A stretch of DNA of 33,426 nucleotides from Candidatus Sulfopaludibacter sp. SbA3 (lineage in GTDB: Bacteria > Acidobacteriota > Terriglobia > Bryobacterales > Bryobacteraceae): positions 1 to 33,426 of the forward strand of contig CAMAVI010000036.1 of NCBI GenBank assembly GCA_945861625.1, in the 5' to 3' direction. The first letter of the stretch is position 1; each line of letters begins with the position of its first letter. A program made the translations under genes and the position numbers. Positions 1 to 8,020 of this stretch are shown here, in pieces. The notes under the pieces are model-generated. The model was not told the DNA's origin. It did not search any database and worked only from the letters and a program-made list of their open reading frames with translations.

Positions 1-60
1 TTCCAAGAATGCCCTCCGGAGGCCTTTGCGCGAGTTTTAAGCGCCCAGGGAGGGGTTTTA

Positions 61-69
61 TGCTAATAT
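61..69 (+). promoter_or_regulatory. extended -10 promoter element upstream of tRNA-Ser
   Basis: TGCTAATAT fits an extended -10 box (TGn followed by TAATAT). A start about 7 bases downstream would give a leader of roughly 30 nt before the tRNA. No good -35 is seen at the expected distance, which an extended -10 can tolerate. A CCGC/GCGG-rich inverted stretch lies between this box and the tRNA. Confidence 0.35.
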
Positions 70-108
70 CCGAGAAGTGCCCGCTCCGCACGCGCGGAGC
101 CGCCTCGC

Positions 109-202
<94 letters not shown>

Positions 203-514
203 GAAATAATTTGTCGGGATTTGGGCAGCCTGCCCCCGTTTCTGATCAAGAGCCGCTCCCGATTCCCCCTGCGTCAATCGTTGCGGCGGCAGTTGTCTCA
301 CGCGCTGTCTCACGCGGCTGTCTCACACGCCGTCGCACGCGGGGTGGCTCTGAGCGTGCAGTCCCTGCCACAATGTTGCAACGTGCGCCGATGTTCTGGA
401 ATCTTGCCGGAACTAAGGGTAACTCTTCAAAACAGGGATATCAGTATTTTCAATAGGTTACAGATTGGCCCATTGTAAGTGCGCTCGTTTTGTCTTCCTC
501 AGGAGGAGGAACAA
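203..514. other. intergenic stretch, no gene recognised
   Basis: Short ORFs here lack ribosome-binding sites and recognisable protein character. A small hairpin GGGCA-gcc-TGCCC at 223-235 directly after the tRNA could help end its transcript, but no strong T run follows. At roughly 295-345 the motif TGTCTCACGCG is repeated imperfectly. A 6-bp hairpin TTCCTC/GAGGAA at 495-511 overlaps a purine-rich AGGAGG sequence. Confidence 0.4.
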
Positions 515-610
515 ATGAAATTTCTACCGCGCTTTGATGCGGGGGAGTGGGCTAACCGATCTTCATGCGCAGGCGTACCCGTACCTTCGGTTGGCTCTTG
601 CTTTGATTGA
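515..610 (+). CDS. possible 31-residue small ORF, antisense to the end of the kinase-like gene
   Basis: An ATG at 515 sits 5 bases after AGGAGGAGGAAC, a near-perfect Shine-Dalgarno sequence. The frame runs 31 codons to TGA and begins MKFLPRFDAGEW. The last half overlaps, in opposite orientation, the 3' end of the kinase-like gene. The ribosome site lies in a hairpin (495-511), so it may be coincidence or a regulated leader. The peptide is not recognised. The only support is the unusually strong ribosome site. Confidence 0.22.
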   Translation: MKFLPRFDAGEWANRSSCAGVPVPSVGSCFD

Positions 611-1400
611 AGACCACGCCCACCAGGCGCTCCGGCGGGACGCTCATAAGGGACTCTTGGACGGCGCCGAAACCGGCAGCGTTTTGCCGGACCACCAGCA
701 GCGTTCCATCGGCCGCCGCGGTGAGCCATCCCGCATCGGGGCAACTGGCAAAAGCCGCGCCATCCACGATGATCCAGTCGAACTGCTGGCGCAGGACTCC
801 CAGTAAACGCGGCAACGGCTCCAGGTCCAAAGTACGCGCCCGGTTTCTGGCCGCGCGCGGCAGGACGTACAGCGGCGTGCCCTGCACGCGATAGGCGGTC
901 CGCGGCCAATCCTCGGGGTTGGAAAGCGCGTAGGGCAGGCCGGCGCCCTCGGAAAGCGGCACTCCAATCGGAAGGGGAGCGCTGCCGGTATCGGAATCGA
1001 GCAGCAGGACTTTCTGGCCTCCGGCAACGGCCAGGACCGCTGCCAGGTTGGACGCGGTGAAACTCTTGCCTTCGCCTTTCTGGGTGCTCATGACGCAGAC
1101 GGTGCGGAAATCCTGGTCCCGCTCGAAACGGGCGCGGTGCAACATCAGTTGGGTCCGCAGAAGCCGGAACTGCTCGCTGTATTCGTTGGAGCAAGACGGG
1201 TCCAGCAGGGAGAAGTGTCCGGCGCCGGTGGGCGGCACGCACTCGGCAATGGACGCGAAGTCCGGCACGCGGAGGGCAGCCGGGCCGGTGGGTTCGGCGG
1301 GCTTGGCCGGCGGGCGCGCCCCGGCGAGATTCTCGGCGAGCTGTGTCAGGGCGCCCATCACGTCCGCGCCGGCGAGTTGTTCGTCGCTAATTCCAGGCAT
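552..1400 (-). CDS. CpsD/Wzc-C-like polysaccharide P-loop ATPase (BY-kinase family) without tyrosine tail
   Basis: This is a 282-residue cytoplasmic ATPase of the bacterial tyrosine-kinase (CpsD/Wzc C-terminal) family. Such proteins normally work with a membrane chain-length protein to control polysaccharide export. Walker A is STQKGEGKS (about residues 105-113), Walker A' is VLLLDSD (131-137) and the Walker B position reads WIIVDGAAF (about 209-217), where the family usually has a D-T-P-P-like ending. No tyrosine occurs after about residue 178, so the usual autophosphorylated Tyr cluster is missing. ATG at 1400 is chosen because GGAG lies 7 bases upstream; an in-frame start at 1457 would add 19 residues. 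It overlaps the end of the upstream chain-length/TPR gene by 14 bases, implying coupled translation. Confidence 0.82.
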   Translation of the reverse strand: MPGISDEQLAGADVMGALTQLAENLAGARPPAKPAEPTGPAALRVPDFASIAECVPPTGAGHFSLLDPSCSNEYSEQFRLLRTQLMLHRARFERDQDFRTVCVMSTQKGEGKSFTASNLAAVLAVAGGQKVLLLDSDTGSAPLPIGVPLSEGAGLPYALSNPEDWPRTAYRVQGTPLYVLPRAARNRARTLDLEPLPRLLGVLRQQFDWIIVDGAAFASCPDAGWLTAAADGTLLVVRQNAAGFGAVQESLMSVPPERLVGVVFNQSKSQPKVRVRLRMKIG

Positions 1401-4400
1401 CTTCGCGCTCCATTTCCGCGCGGACGGCCCGCAGGTCGCCGCGTTGAATTTTCTCAAGCAAGGCTCTCATGTGCTTCTGCTGGCTGGCGGGGAGATTGGC
1501 CGCCAACTGTTCCAGTGTCGCCGCCGCGTTGCGTGTCATCCCTTTGCGGACGTAAACATAGGCCAGCGTGTCGTTGATTTCCCGGCTGCGCGGCAGAATG
1601 TGCCGTGCCGACTCAGCCATGGACAACGCGCGATCCAATTCCTGTCCGCCGCGGGCCAGAAGGAATGCCAGATTGTTGAGCGCGTATGGATTCTTGGCAT
1701 CGCGCTTCAACACTTCTTCGTAGGCGGCGCGCGCGGCAGCGGTATTGCCCGCCGAGGACATCATCGCGCCAAAGAGCAGCCACGGCTGAGCATCGCCGCC
1801 GGCTTTCTTCTGCACATATTCAAACTGTTGGCGGGCCTGCTCCGCCTTGCCGGCGAGCGCGAGACCGGAAGCGTAGCCCAACCGGTATTGCAGATTGTTG
1901 CCGTCCCGCTTCATGAGCCGTTCAAATTCCGTAGTCGCCACGTTGGGTTCTCCCGCCACCAGAGCCACGGATGCCAGCATGGAGGAGACTTCCACCGTAT
2001 CGCCCAGACTCCGTTGCGCGGCCCGCAAGTGTGCAAGCGCGTTGGCCGCCCGGCCGCTATCCACTTCGAGGCGCGCGCGCAACAGGATCGGCCTGGCGTC
2101 CAGAGGACGCAGCGCGGCGGACCGTTCCAGAAGGCGGGCGGCGGCCTCGCGCCGGCCTAAACTGATTTCCGCGCGGGCCAGCAGCAACATTACTTCGACG
2201 TTTTCCGGATCGGCCGCCAGCAGGGCCGACAGGGCCTGCTTGGCTTCGCCGGGCTTATTCTGCGCCAGGTTCGCCTGGGCTTCCAACAATCGCGCGGGCG
2301 TGTAGTTCGGCGCCCTGCGCAGAAGCAGTTTCAGGCGCTCCTGGGCCTGCTCTGAATTGCCGGCGCGGAGTTCCACATCGGCCAGCGCCAGCCAGCCGGG
2401 AGCATAGTTGGGGTCCAGCGTGATGGCGCCGCGAAACAGTTCGCCCGCCCGCAGCGTATCTCCGTTGAGAAGATAGGCACGCCCCAGGTGCAGCCGCACA
2501 AACGGGCTGTTGGGCATCTTGACCAGTACGGCCTCCAGTTCCGCCCGGATCTTGCGCTGTTCGGAATCCGACGGGCTGTCGAGCCCGAACGCCGCGCGAT
2601 AGGCCCGCAGGGACAGATCCGCGGGGTGCGCGGAGAGTTCCCGGTTGACCAGCGCTTTGGCGCCGGCCGGATTTTTCTCCGCCAGAAGAATTTCCGCCAG
2701 GCGTCCGGCGTACAGACCGCGAGTTCCTCTGCTGTGGTCAAGACCTTCCTGATAAGAGTGGCGGGCGCGTGCGAAATCTCCGCGGTTCAACCAGAAATCG
2801 CCAATTCTCGCCAACGTCTCCGGGTGGCGGGCGAAGTCCCGCCCGGCCTTGTCCAGCAGCTCGGCGGCATGTTCCCGCGCCCCCGCGGCGTCATCGTGAG
2901 CCGCCAGTTGCAGCGTGCTTTCCAGATTGTGGTTGTGATGAACCTTGTCTTCGATGAGTTTCCGCGCGTCGACCGCCTCGCCGCGCTCCATTAAGTGGAG
3001 ATAGAGCAGATCGTAAGCGGGAGTGTAGTTTGGGCTTACGTGGATGGTGCGCCGCAGGTGTTCTTCCGCTTTTGCGCGCTGCCCATCCTGAAAATAAATT
3101 GCGGCGAGCTGGGTCCGCAGACCACCATCTTCAAGCCGCCTGAGCGCATCCTCCATCAGGCTGATGGCTTCCGGCCGGCGATGGCGTTCGACGAGCACTT
3201 GTCCAGCCAGGCGAAAACCGGATGGCCGGCCAGGCCAGCTTTTCATCAACTGGTTGGCGTGCACTTCCAATTCGCGCAGCATGGCGACGGGCCGTCCTGG
3301 ATCGGCAAAGTAAATCTGATAAGTGAGGTCGGCGACATGCTCGGCAATGTCCACGCGGCCAGGCAAGAGTTCTCCGGCGCGGATGAGCTGATCGTAGGCT
3401 CGCATCGGCTCGCCCGTGGCCAGGTATACCCGCGCCAGTCCGGCATAGGCGTCCCCATCACGAGCGTCAATTTGGATCGCTTTGCGATAGCGGATCTCGG
3501 CGGCGCGAAGATTTCCAGCCTTCAGCGCTGCATCGCCGGCGGAAATTTCGGACCGCGTTCCGCCCACTCCGCTGCATCCCGCCGACGCGATGATGGCGGC
3601 CGCCATCACCAGCAGGGCCGTCTTGGAGAGCGAGTTCAAACCGCGTGCCGCGGTGCTGAACAAAGGGGTGCCGCCGGGTAAACTGACGAGCACCGGGTAA
3701 TCGCCCAGGAGTTGAATATGGCTGGGCGTCCGCACCCTGGGGGCCACGAGGAAACTGAAAAGGCTCAACAGGTAGCCCAGGCATGCTCCCAGCACCGAGC
3801 CTCCGCTCCGCACCATGGCGGCGGTCGGCAACTCGACGTGCAGAGGAAGCGTGGGGGGGTCCACCAATTCCACCGTCTCGCCGTGACCGTGGCGCTCCAT
3901 ATTGGAGGCCATGTGCGACTGCCGCTGACGGCGCGTGAGCTCGCCGTATTGGGCCTTGGCCGCTTCGTATTCCCGCATGGCGCGCAAACGTTCATTCTCC
4001 ACGCTCGGGCCGACTGCGAACTGCCGGCGCAAACGCGCGATTTCCGTATTCAGACGAGCTTGTTCTTTCAGGTGTTCCTGCAGGGTCTCTTCGTAGCCGG
4101 CCAATTCCGCGCGAACCCGGCTGAGCGGTTCCCGTATGGCGTTTAATTCACGTTCGTGCTCGACTTGGGCGTCCTCCCGGGTCTGCGCGGCCAACTGGGC
4201 CTGTATCCGGCTCACGGTTTCCTGCGCGGACACAACGTCGAAATTATTGGGCTTGTAGCGGCGGCGCAGGTTTTCGTAAACCTGTTCCGCGGAGGCCAGG
4301 GATGCCCGCAGGCGTTCCGTCTGGCTGGTTAGCGCGGGCGCGCGCGTCACTCCCTTATCCGCGCGGCGGGCCAACTGGCCTTCCAACTCGGCCACCGCGT

Positions 4401-5166
4401 TCTTGCGCTGATTCCGTTCGTTCAGCACGTAGCTATTGTCGTGCTCAATCTCGGTGACCCGGCGTTCGAGCGAGTGCAGATTCTCGACCTTGAGAATATT
4501 GCGATACTCCTTATCCTCGCCGCCCGGCGTCGGCAGCTTGGCCAGCCGGTCTTCCAGTTCCTGGATCTGCTCACTGACGGTCTTGAGCTCCTGGTCGAGG
4601 AAATCGGTGGTTCCAATCGACTGATCGCTGCGGTAGCGGCGGTTTTCCTCGTACACGAGTTCAACGATTCTTTGCACCACGCGTTGCGCTTTGGACGCAT
4701 CCGCGTCGCTGAAGGAAACCAGAATGGAGGGAACGGCTTTTTCGGTCCCCTGCGGCAACTCGGAATAAAATCGCAGGCGCTTTTGGAATTCAGGCACCAG
4801 ATCCGCCACTGGATAGAGTTTGCGGCGCTGCGGATACAGATTGAACGCCTCAATCATTTGCGTGGCGGTCAAGCGGCTATGGGCCAGCTGGCTGACCGCG
4901 AAAATCCGCTGCTCCACTTGCATGGCGACGTTGGTGGAAACGTAGTTCTCCGAGACTTGGGGCGGGATGAAACGGATCGTCGCGCGCGAAACGAATTCTG
5001 GAGGATTCCAGCGGGTGTAGGCCACGGCGGCGGCAAGCCCAAGCAGAGTGAAAAGCGCGATTCGCTTCCAATATGCCCTCAGCAACCACCGGCCGTCATC
5101 CAGCAAGCTGGTAGACAACCAACGTTCGTAATTGAACTTCTGGTGTTGTCCGTACCCAAGAATCAT
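1387..5166 (-). CDS. fusion: Wzz/GumC-type chain-length determinant joined to a TPR lipoprotein-like domain
   Basis: A 1259-residue protein in two halves. Residues 1-475 have the polysaccharide co-polymerase plan: TM1 about 34-52, a periplasmic region with long coiled coil (about 190-415), and TM2 about 452-475. They resemble exosortase-associated chain-length proteins. After a short linker comes a hydrophobic segment ending in a lipobox-like IASAGC at 526-531, then TPR repeats from about 540 to the C-terminus, like the separate PrsT-type TPR proteins of PEP-CTERM loci. The reading frame is continuous. GGAG lies 9 bases before the ATG. It sits 24 bases after the PEP-CTERM gene and overlaps the kinase-like gene. 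An internal TTG start near residue 510 could make a separate lipoprotein, but no clear ribosome site is visible. The domain fusion itself is unusual. Confidence 0.88.
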   Translation of the reverse strand: MILGYGQHQKFNYERWLSTSLLDDGRWLLRAYWKRIALFTLLGLAAAVAYTRWNPPEFVSRATIRFIPPQVSENYVSTNVAMQVEQRIFAVSQLAHSRLTATQMIEAFNLYPQRRKLYPVADLVPEFQKRLRFYSELPQGTEKAVPSILVSFSDADASKAQRVVQRIVELVYEENRRYRSDQSIGTTDFLDQELKTVSEQIQELEDRLAKLPTPGGEDKEYRNILKVENLHSLERRVTEIEHDNSYVLNERNQRKNAVAELEGQLARRADKGVTRAPALTSQTERLRASLASAEQVYENLRRRYKPNNFDVVSAQETVSRIQAQLAAQTREDAQVEHERELNAIREPLSRVRAELAGYEETLQEHLKEQARLNTEIARLRRQFAVGPSVENERLRAMREYEAAKAQYGELTRRQRQSHMASNMERHGHGETVELVDPPTLPLHVELPTAAMVRSGGSVLGACLGYLLSLFSFLVAPRVRTPSHIQLLGDYPVLVSLPGGTPLFSTAARGLNSLSKTALLVMAAAIIASAGCSGVGGTRSEISAGDAALKAGNLRAAEIRYRKAIQIDARDGDAYAGLARVYLATGEPMRAYDQLIRAGELLPGRVDIAEHVADLTYQIYFADPGRPVAMLRELEVHANQLMKSWPGRPSGFRLAGQVLVERHRRPEAISLMEDALRRLEDGGLRTQLAAIYFQDGQRAKAEEHLRRTIHVSPNYTPAYDLLYLHLMERGEAVDARKLIEDKVHHNHNLESTLQLAAHDDAAGAREHAAELLDKAGRDFARHPETLARIGDFWLNRGDFARARHSYQEGLDHSRGTRGLYAGRLAEILLAEKNPAGAKALVNRELSAHPADLSLRAYRAAFGLDSPSDSEQRKIRAELEAVLVKMPNSPFVRLHLGRAYLLNGDTLRAGELFRGAITLDPNYAPGWLALADVELRAGNSEQAQERLKLLLRRAPNYTPARLLEAQANLAQNKPGEAKQALSALLAADPENVEVMLLLARAEISLGRREAAARLLERSAALRPLDARPILLRARLEVDSGRAANALAHLRAAQRSLGDTVEVSSMLASVALVAGEPNVATTEFERLMKRDGNNLQYRLGYASGLALAGKAEQARQQFEYVQKKAGGDAQPWLLFGAMMSSAGNTAAARAAYEEVLKRDAKNPYALNNLAFLLARGGQELDRALSMAESARHILPRSREINDTLAYVYVRKGMTRNAAATLEQLAANLPASQQKHMRALLEKIQRGDLRAVRAEMEREDAWN

Positions 5167-5190
5167 TGCGTCAGCTCCGGCAAATCCGCG

Positions 5191-5979
5191 CTACTTTTTC
5201 GCTTGCCACCGGCGATGGCACAGGCCAACCACAACCATACCCAGGCCGATGAGCGAAAGCGTGGAAGCCTCGGGAACATCCGCGCCGGTCGCGGATCCGG
5301 CGAATCCAAAAGCCAGGTTGTTGCCGGACACGCCCGCGACACCGGCAATTCCAGTAAGCCTCAGAATTCCTGTCAGGCGCCAACTCCCGGTGGCGTCCCC
5401 CTGGAATACAATGTCTTGAGATTCCGCAACCGTAGCCGTGGCGCCACCGGAGAGCCTGGAAGCGGAGAGGGTAGTTTGCTGCACCGGTTGCAAAATGTTC
5501 AACGCTCCCGAGAGGCCGGTCAAAGCGATATTGGAAAGAGAAATGGAAGAGGGCGTAATAGGCCCGCTGGTGGCAGTTACGAAAAACGACGCCGCGGGAA
5601 TCGTCCAGGTGGCCCCGGCGGCCACCAAACTGCCTCCCGCCGGATTGAAATTGATACTGTTGGGTGTACCGCTGTTGGTCGCGTCCTGATACAGGCGGAC
5701 TTGCAGCGTGTTGGTTCCTCGTTGGTATTCGATTTCCACGCGCCGATCCTGGTTATTCTGCCAGTACGGCACGACGTCGCCGGTAACGGACGGCGCACCA
5801 GAGGTAGCTCCGGCTCCCAGTTCCCAGTTATTCACCCCAGGACTGGAGAGGCCCACTCGAACCAGGACTCCGAGTTGAAACGTTCCCCCGTAACTCGGAA
5901 TCGCAAGTATTCCAAGCATGATGAGAATGGGGACCAGAAAGGAAACCACTCTGCCGCCGCGGCTAATTTGTTTCGCCAT
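5191..5979 (-). CDS. PEP-CTERM sorting-domain exported protein
   Basis: A 262-residue exported protein. A hydrophobic signal segment occupies residues about 11-30. The C-terminus has the exosortase sorting plan: VPEAST near 235-240, a hydrophobic helix (LSLIGLGMVVVGL) and a basic end with RR. The usual Pro-Glu-Pro reads Pro-Glu-Ala here. The middle is rich in G, S, T and N and looks like a secreted beta-rich surface or matrix protein; its precise role is unknown. AAAGG lies just upstream of the ATG. It is first in the leftward polysaccharide operon, which supports processing by an exosortase encoded elsewhere, since none is in this window. Confidence 0.85.
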   Translation of the reverse strand: MAKQISRGGRVVSFLVPILIMLGILAIPSYGGTFQLGVLVRVGLSSPGVNNWELGAGATSGAPSVTGDVVPYWQNNQDRRVEIEYQRGTNTLQVRLYQDATNSGTPNSINFNPAGGSLVAAGATWTIPAASFFVTATSGPITPSSISLSNIALTGLSGALNILQPVQQTTLSASRLSGGATATVAESQDIVFQGDATGSWRLTGILRLTGIAGVAGVSGNNLAFGFAGSATGADVPEASTLSLIGLGMVVVGLCHRRWQAKK

Positions 5980-6380
5980 ATAGCCTTTGGTTCGGCAGGT
6001 TAGAGCATATGCTTTACTCCGTTGGTAGCATGCGTACTATCCGTAACTGTGGCGAATAATTTAAGGTAAACACCTTAGTACGCTTTCTGAAATGGGTTGA
6101 AATTATTAGGTATCTTGGCCTGCCATCCGGGATGGTGGGCCATTGGGAGCTGGGATTAGGGATTCCAGAGACTAGGCTCGCCTCTCTGGGGCAAGACACC
6201 CAGGCTTGTTGTTCATCATCCCGATAACCCTTTGCGCCCATTGGGCTCTTCGAATGGCAAGCCGCGTGCTCTAGGGATAGCGTCATCCCCGTCCGATGCC
6301 TCTGGCGACCACGTAGCGTGAAGTTCTTCGCCTCACCGAATGGAAATTGCTTCGTCTAACCGAATTACAAGGAGACCATC
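5980..6380. promoter_or_regulatory. divergent intergenic region with inverted repeat 6062-6077
   Basis: About 400 bases separate the leftward polysaccharide operon from the rightward transport operon, so both promoters should lie here. TAAGGT-aaac-ACCTTA at 6062-6077 is a perfect 6-bp inverted repeat placed about 85 bases before the PEP-CTERM ATG, suited to an operator or small hairpin. On the minus strand an AT-rich TAATAAT near 6105-6111 could serve as -10. No GG-N10-GC sigma-54 site was found. No convincing gene is present in the stretch. Confidence 0.35.
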
Positions 6381-6752
6381 ATGAGAGGGATATTACACAC
6401 GTTAGCGTTGCTCGCGGTGGGCGCGCTGTTTACCGCGGGTCTGGCTTCCGGACAAGTACTGCCCAAAGACGAATTGAAGAAATTGATCACTTCGGCCAGC
6501 ACGCGCGCGGACCACGAACGGATCGCCAAGCACTATGAAGCGAAGGCCGAGCAACTGGAAGTCGAATCCAAGGAGCACCTGGAGGAGGCGGCCGAATATA
6601 GGGGCAATCCCCCCGGCCACGAGCAGAAACACCCGCTGAGCGGCCGGACGGCCGCCCATTGCGAGCTGTTCGCGCGGAAATTCGCGGATGCCGCCAAGGA
6701 GGCGCGCCGGCTCGCCGCCGACCACATGGAAATGGCGAAAACAGCAAAATAG
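6381..6752 (+). CDS. small exported His-containing helical protein, first gene of transport operon
   Basis: A 123-residue protein with a signal peptide (residues 1-24, cleaved near ASG-Q). The mature part is almost all charged helix and contains scattered histidines (DHERIAKHYE, SKEHLEE, HEQKHPLSG, TAAHCEL, DHMEMAK). The block KHPLSGRTAAHC looks like a conserved core seen in unannotated periplasmic proteins, from memory. His, Cys and Met clustering would suit metal binding, which is inference. AAGGAG lies 6 bases before the ATG. It leads the six-gene operon running to 11155. Confidence 0.8.
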   Translation: MRGILHTLALLAVGALFTAGLASGQVLPKDELKKLITSASTRADHERIAKHYEAKAEQLEVESKEHLEEAAEYRGNPPGHEQKHPLSGRTAAHCELFARKFADAAKEARRLAADHMEMAKTAK

Positions 6753-6770
6753 AGCGATGCTGATTGCAGA

Positions 6771-8015
6771 GTGAAAAGAGGGAAGGCGATTCCGCTGGTC
6801 TGGCTGGCTCTGTGGGTTGCGCTGGCTTCCACCGTCTCGCTGCGGGCGGATTCCGATCAAGCGCAAGAGGGCGGCAACCGCGAAACGGATCCTTTTGCGG
6901 ATCTCTCCGCGCCGCCGCCCGCTCCGGAGACTCCGCCGCGCTCCTCGTGGCAGACATTTTTCGGGGAAAACTTCGCCTTCCGTAAGGAACTCATGTCGCA
7001 ATTCAGTGCCGGCTCCCGAAACCAGGGCGCCAGCGACGGCGCCAGCCGCCAGTCGGTTGGTTTTGAGGTGCAGAAGAAGTTCTCCAGCGCCACCGCGACG
7101 CTGGCGAGTTTCAACTTTCAGGGACGGATGGTGCGCCGCGACGGGTTCCTCCCGGTGTGGAATGAGTTGGAGGGGCAGAACCGTCCAGATTGGTTTTTTG
7201 AGTATCACAATTTTTACCTGGACTTGTACAACGCCTTGAATCCGGTGTTGGGTCAGGCCGGGCGAGGCCAACATGTGGGCCGCTTCAATATTCGCGCGGG
7301 CCGGTTCTATGTTCCCTTCGGAATCAACCTCCAGACGGACACCCACGGCACCGTGCTGCAACTTTCCAACGAGCAGAACTTTGGCTTCGAGCGCGACTGG
7401 TACGCCGGGTTCTGGGGGAGGCTCAACCGGCACTTCAACTACGACGCGTACTACGTGGTCGGCTCGGGCTACGATCTCAAGTTCAAAGGCCAGAAGGGGC
7501 TGGCCGCGCTGCGCCTGAGCTTGTCGAACCAGTACAGCTACGAACACGGATTGGAAGGTGGATTTTCCCTTCTCGGCGGCGAGAGGCTTGTGTCCGGCGG
7601 CATGGCGCGCAATGATAACGGTATGAGCGAGGCTGGCAACAGCCTCTTGCGCGTGGAAACCAAGAGAGCCGGATTCGACGGACGCTACCGGCGCGCGGTG
7701 CCGCGCGGTTCGCTCACGCTCACCTCCGAAGTCAGCGGCGGCAGTGATGCCCGCAATGCCGTCTCTCTGCAACTTCATCAAGCGGAATATCTCCGCTCTT
7801 CGCGCCATTGGGGAGTCGCGGCGCAGTACCGGCGGTTCTGGCGGGACGCGGTGGGAACCGACGCGTCGCTCATCGGCGAGGTTTCCTGGTATTTCCGCAA
7901 CGATGTCGGCAATTCCAATTTGCATTGGATCAAGTTGAATATCGAACGGCCCACGGAACGAGCGGGCATCCGGCCGGGCCTGATCGTAGCGCTTCAGTAT
8001 TACTATTATTGGTGA
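6771..8015 (+). CDS. outer-membrane beta-barrel (porin-like) protein
   Basis: A 414-residue protein starting at GTG, with a signal peptide (about 1-26). The mature region has alternating polar/hydrophobic strands rich in Tyr, Phe, Arg and Gly, for example AGRFYVPFGINLQ, FERDWYAGFWGRL and YDAYYVVGSGYD. It ends LIVALQYYYYW, a terminal aromatic as in outer-membrane barrels. The family is not recognised; a channel or receptor role is inferred from shape and neighbours. The GTG has only a weak ribosome site and lies 18 bases after the previous stop. Confidence 0.72.
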   Translation: MKRGKAIPLVWLALWVALASTVSLRADSDQAQEGGNRETDPFADLSAPPPAPETPPRSSWQTFFGENFAFRKELMSQFSAGSRNQGASDGASRQSVGFEVQKKFSSATATLASFNFQGRMVRRDGFLPVWNELEGQNRPDWFFEYHNFYLDLYNALNPVLGQAGRGQHVGRFNIRAGRFYVPFGINLQTDTHGTVLQLSNEQNFGFERDWYAGFWGRLNRHFNYDAYYVVGSGYDLKFKGQKGLAALRLSLSNQYSYEHGLEGGFSLLGGERLVSGGMARNDNGMSEAGNSLLRVETKRAGFDGRYRRAVPRGSLTLTSEVSGGSDARNAVSLQLHQAEYLRSSRHWGVAAQYRRFWRDAVGTDASLIGEVSWYFRNDVGNSNLHWIKLNIERPTERAGIRPGLIVALQYYYYW

Positions 8016-8020
8016 CCGTC

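Noticed and set aside
211..478. Two plus-strand frames of 81 and 85 codons after tRNA-Ser
   Set aside because: Starts lie immediately after the tRNA, with Arg/Ser-rich low-complexity products and no ribosome sites.
1048..2160. 370-codon open frame on the plus strand
   Set aside because: Antisense to the well-supported TPR and kinase-like coding; composition of a shadow frame.
4441..6003. 520-codon open frame on the plus strand
   Set aside because: Lies opposite the chain-length/TPR and PEP-CTERM genes and crosses both; no domain features.
6014..6286. 90-codon minus-strand frame in the divergent promoter region
   Set aside because: No ribosome site, no family character, and it covers the likely promoters of both operons.
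6402..7925. 507-codon open frame on the minus strand
   Set aside because: It is opposite the barrel and helical-protein genes, which have signal peptides and correct starts; its protein is repetitive in Arg/Ala/Gly/Leu and shows no family features. Typical antisense shadow in GC-rich DNA.
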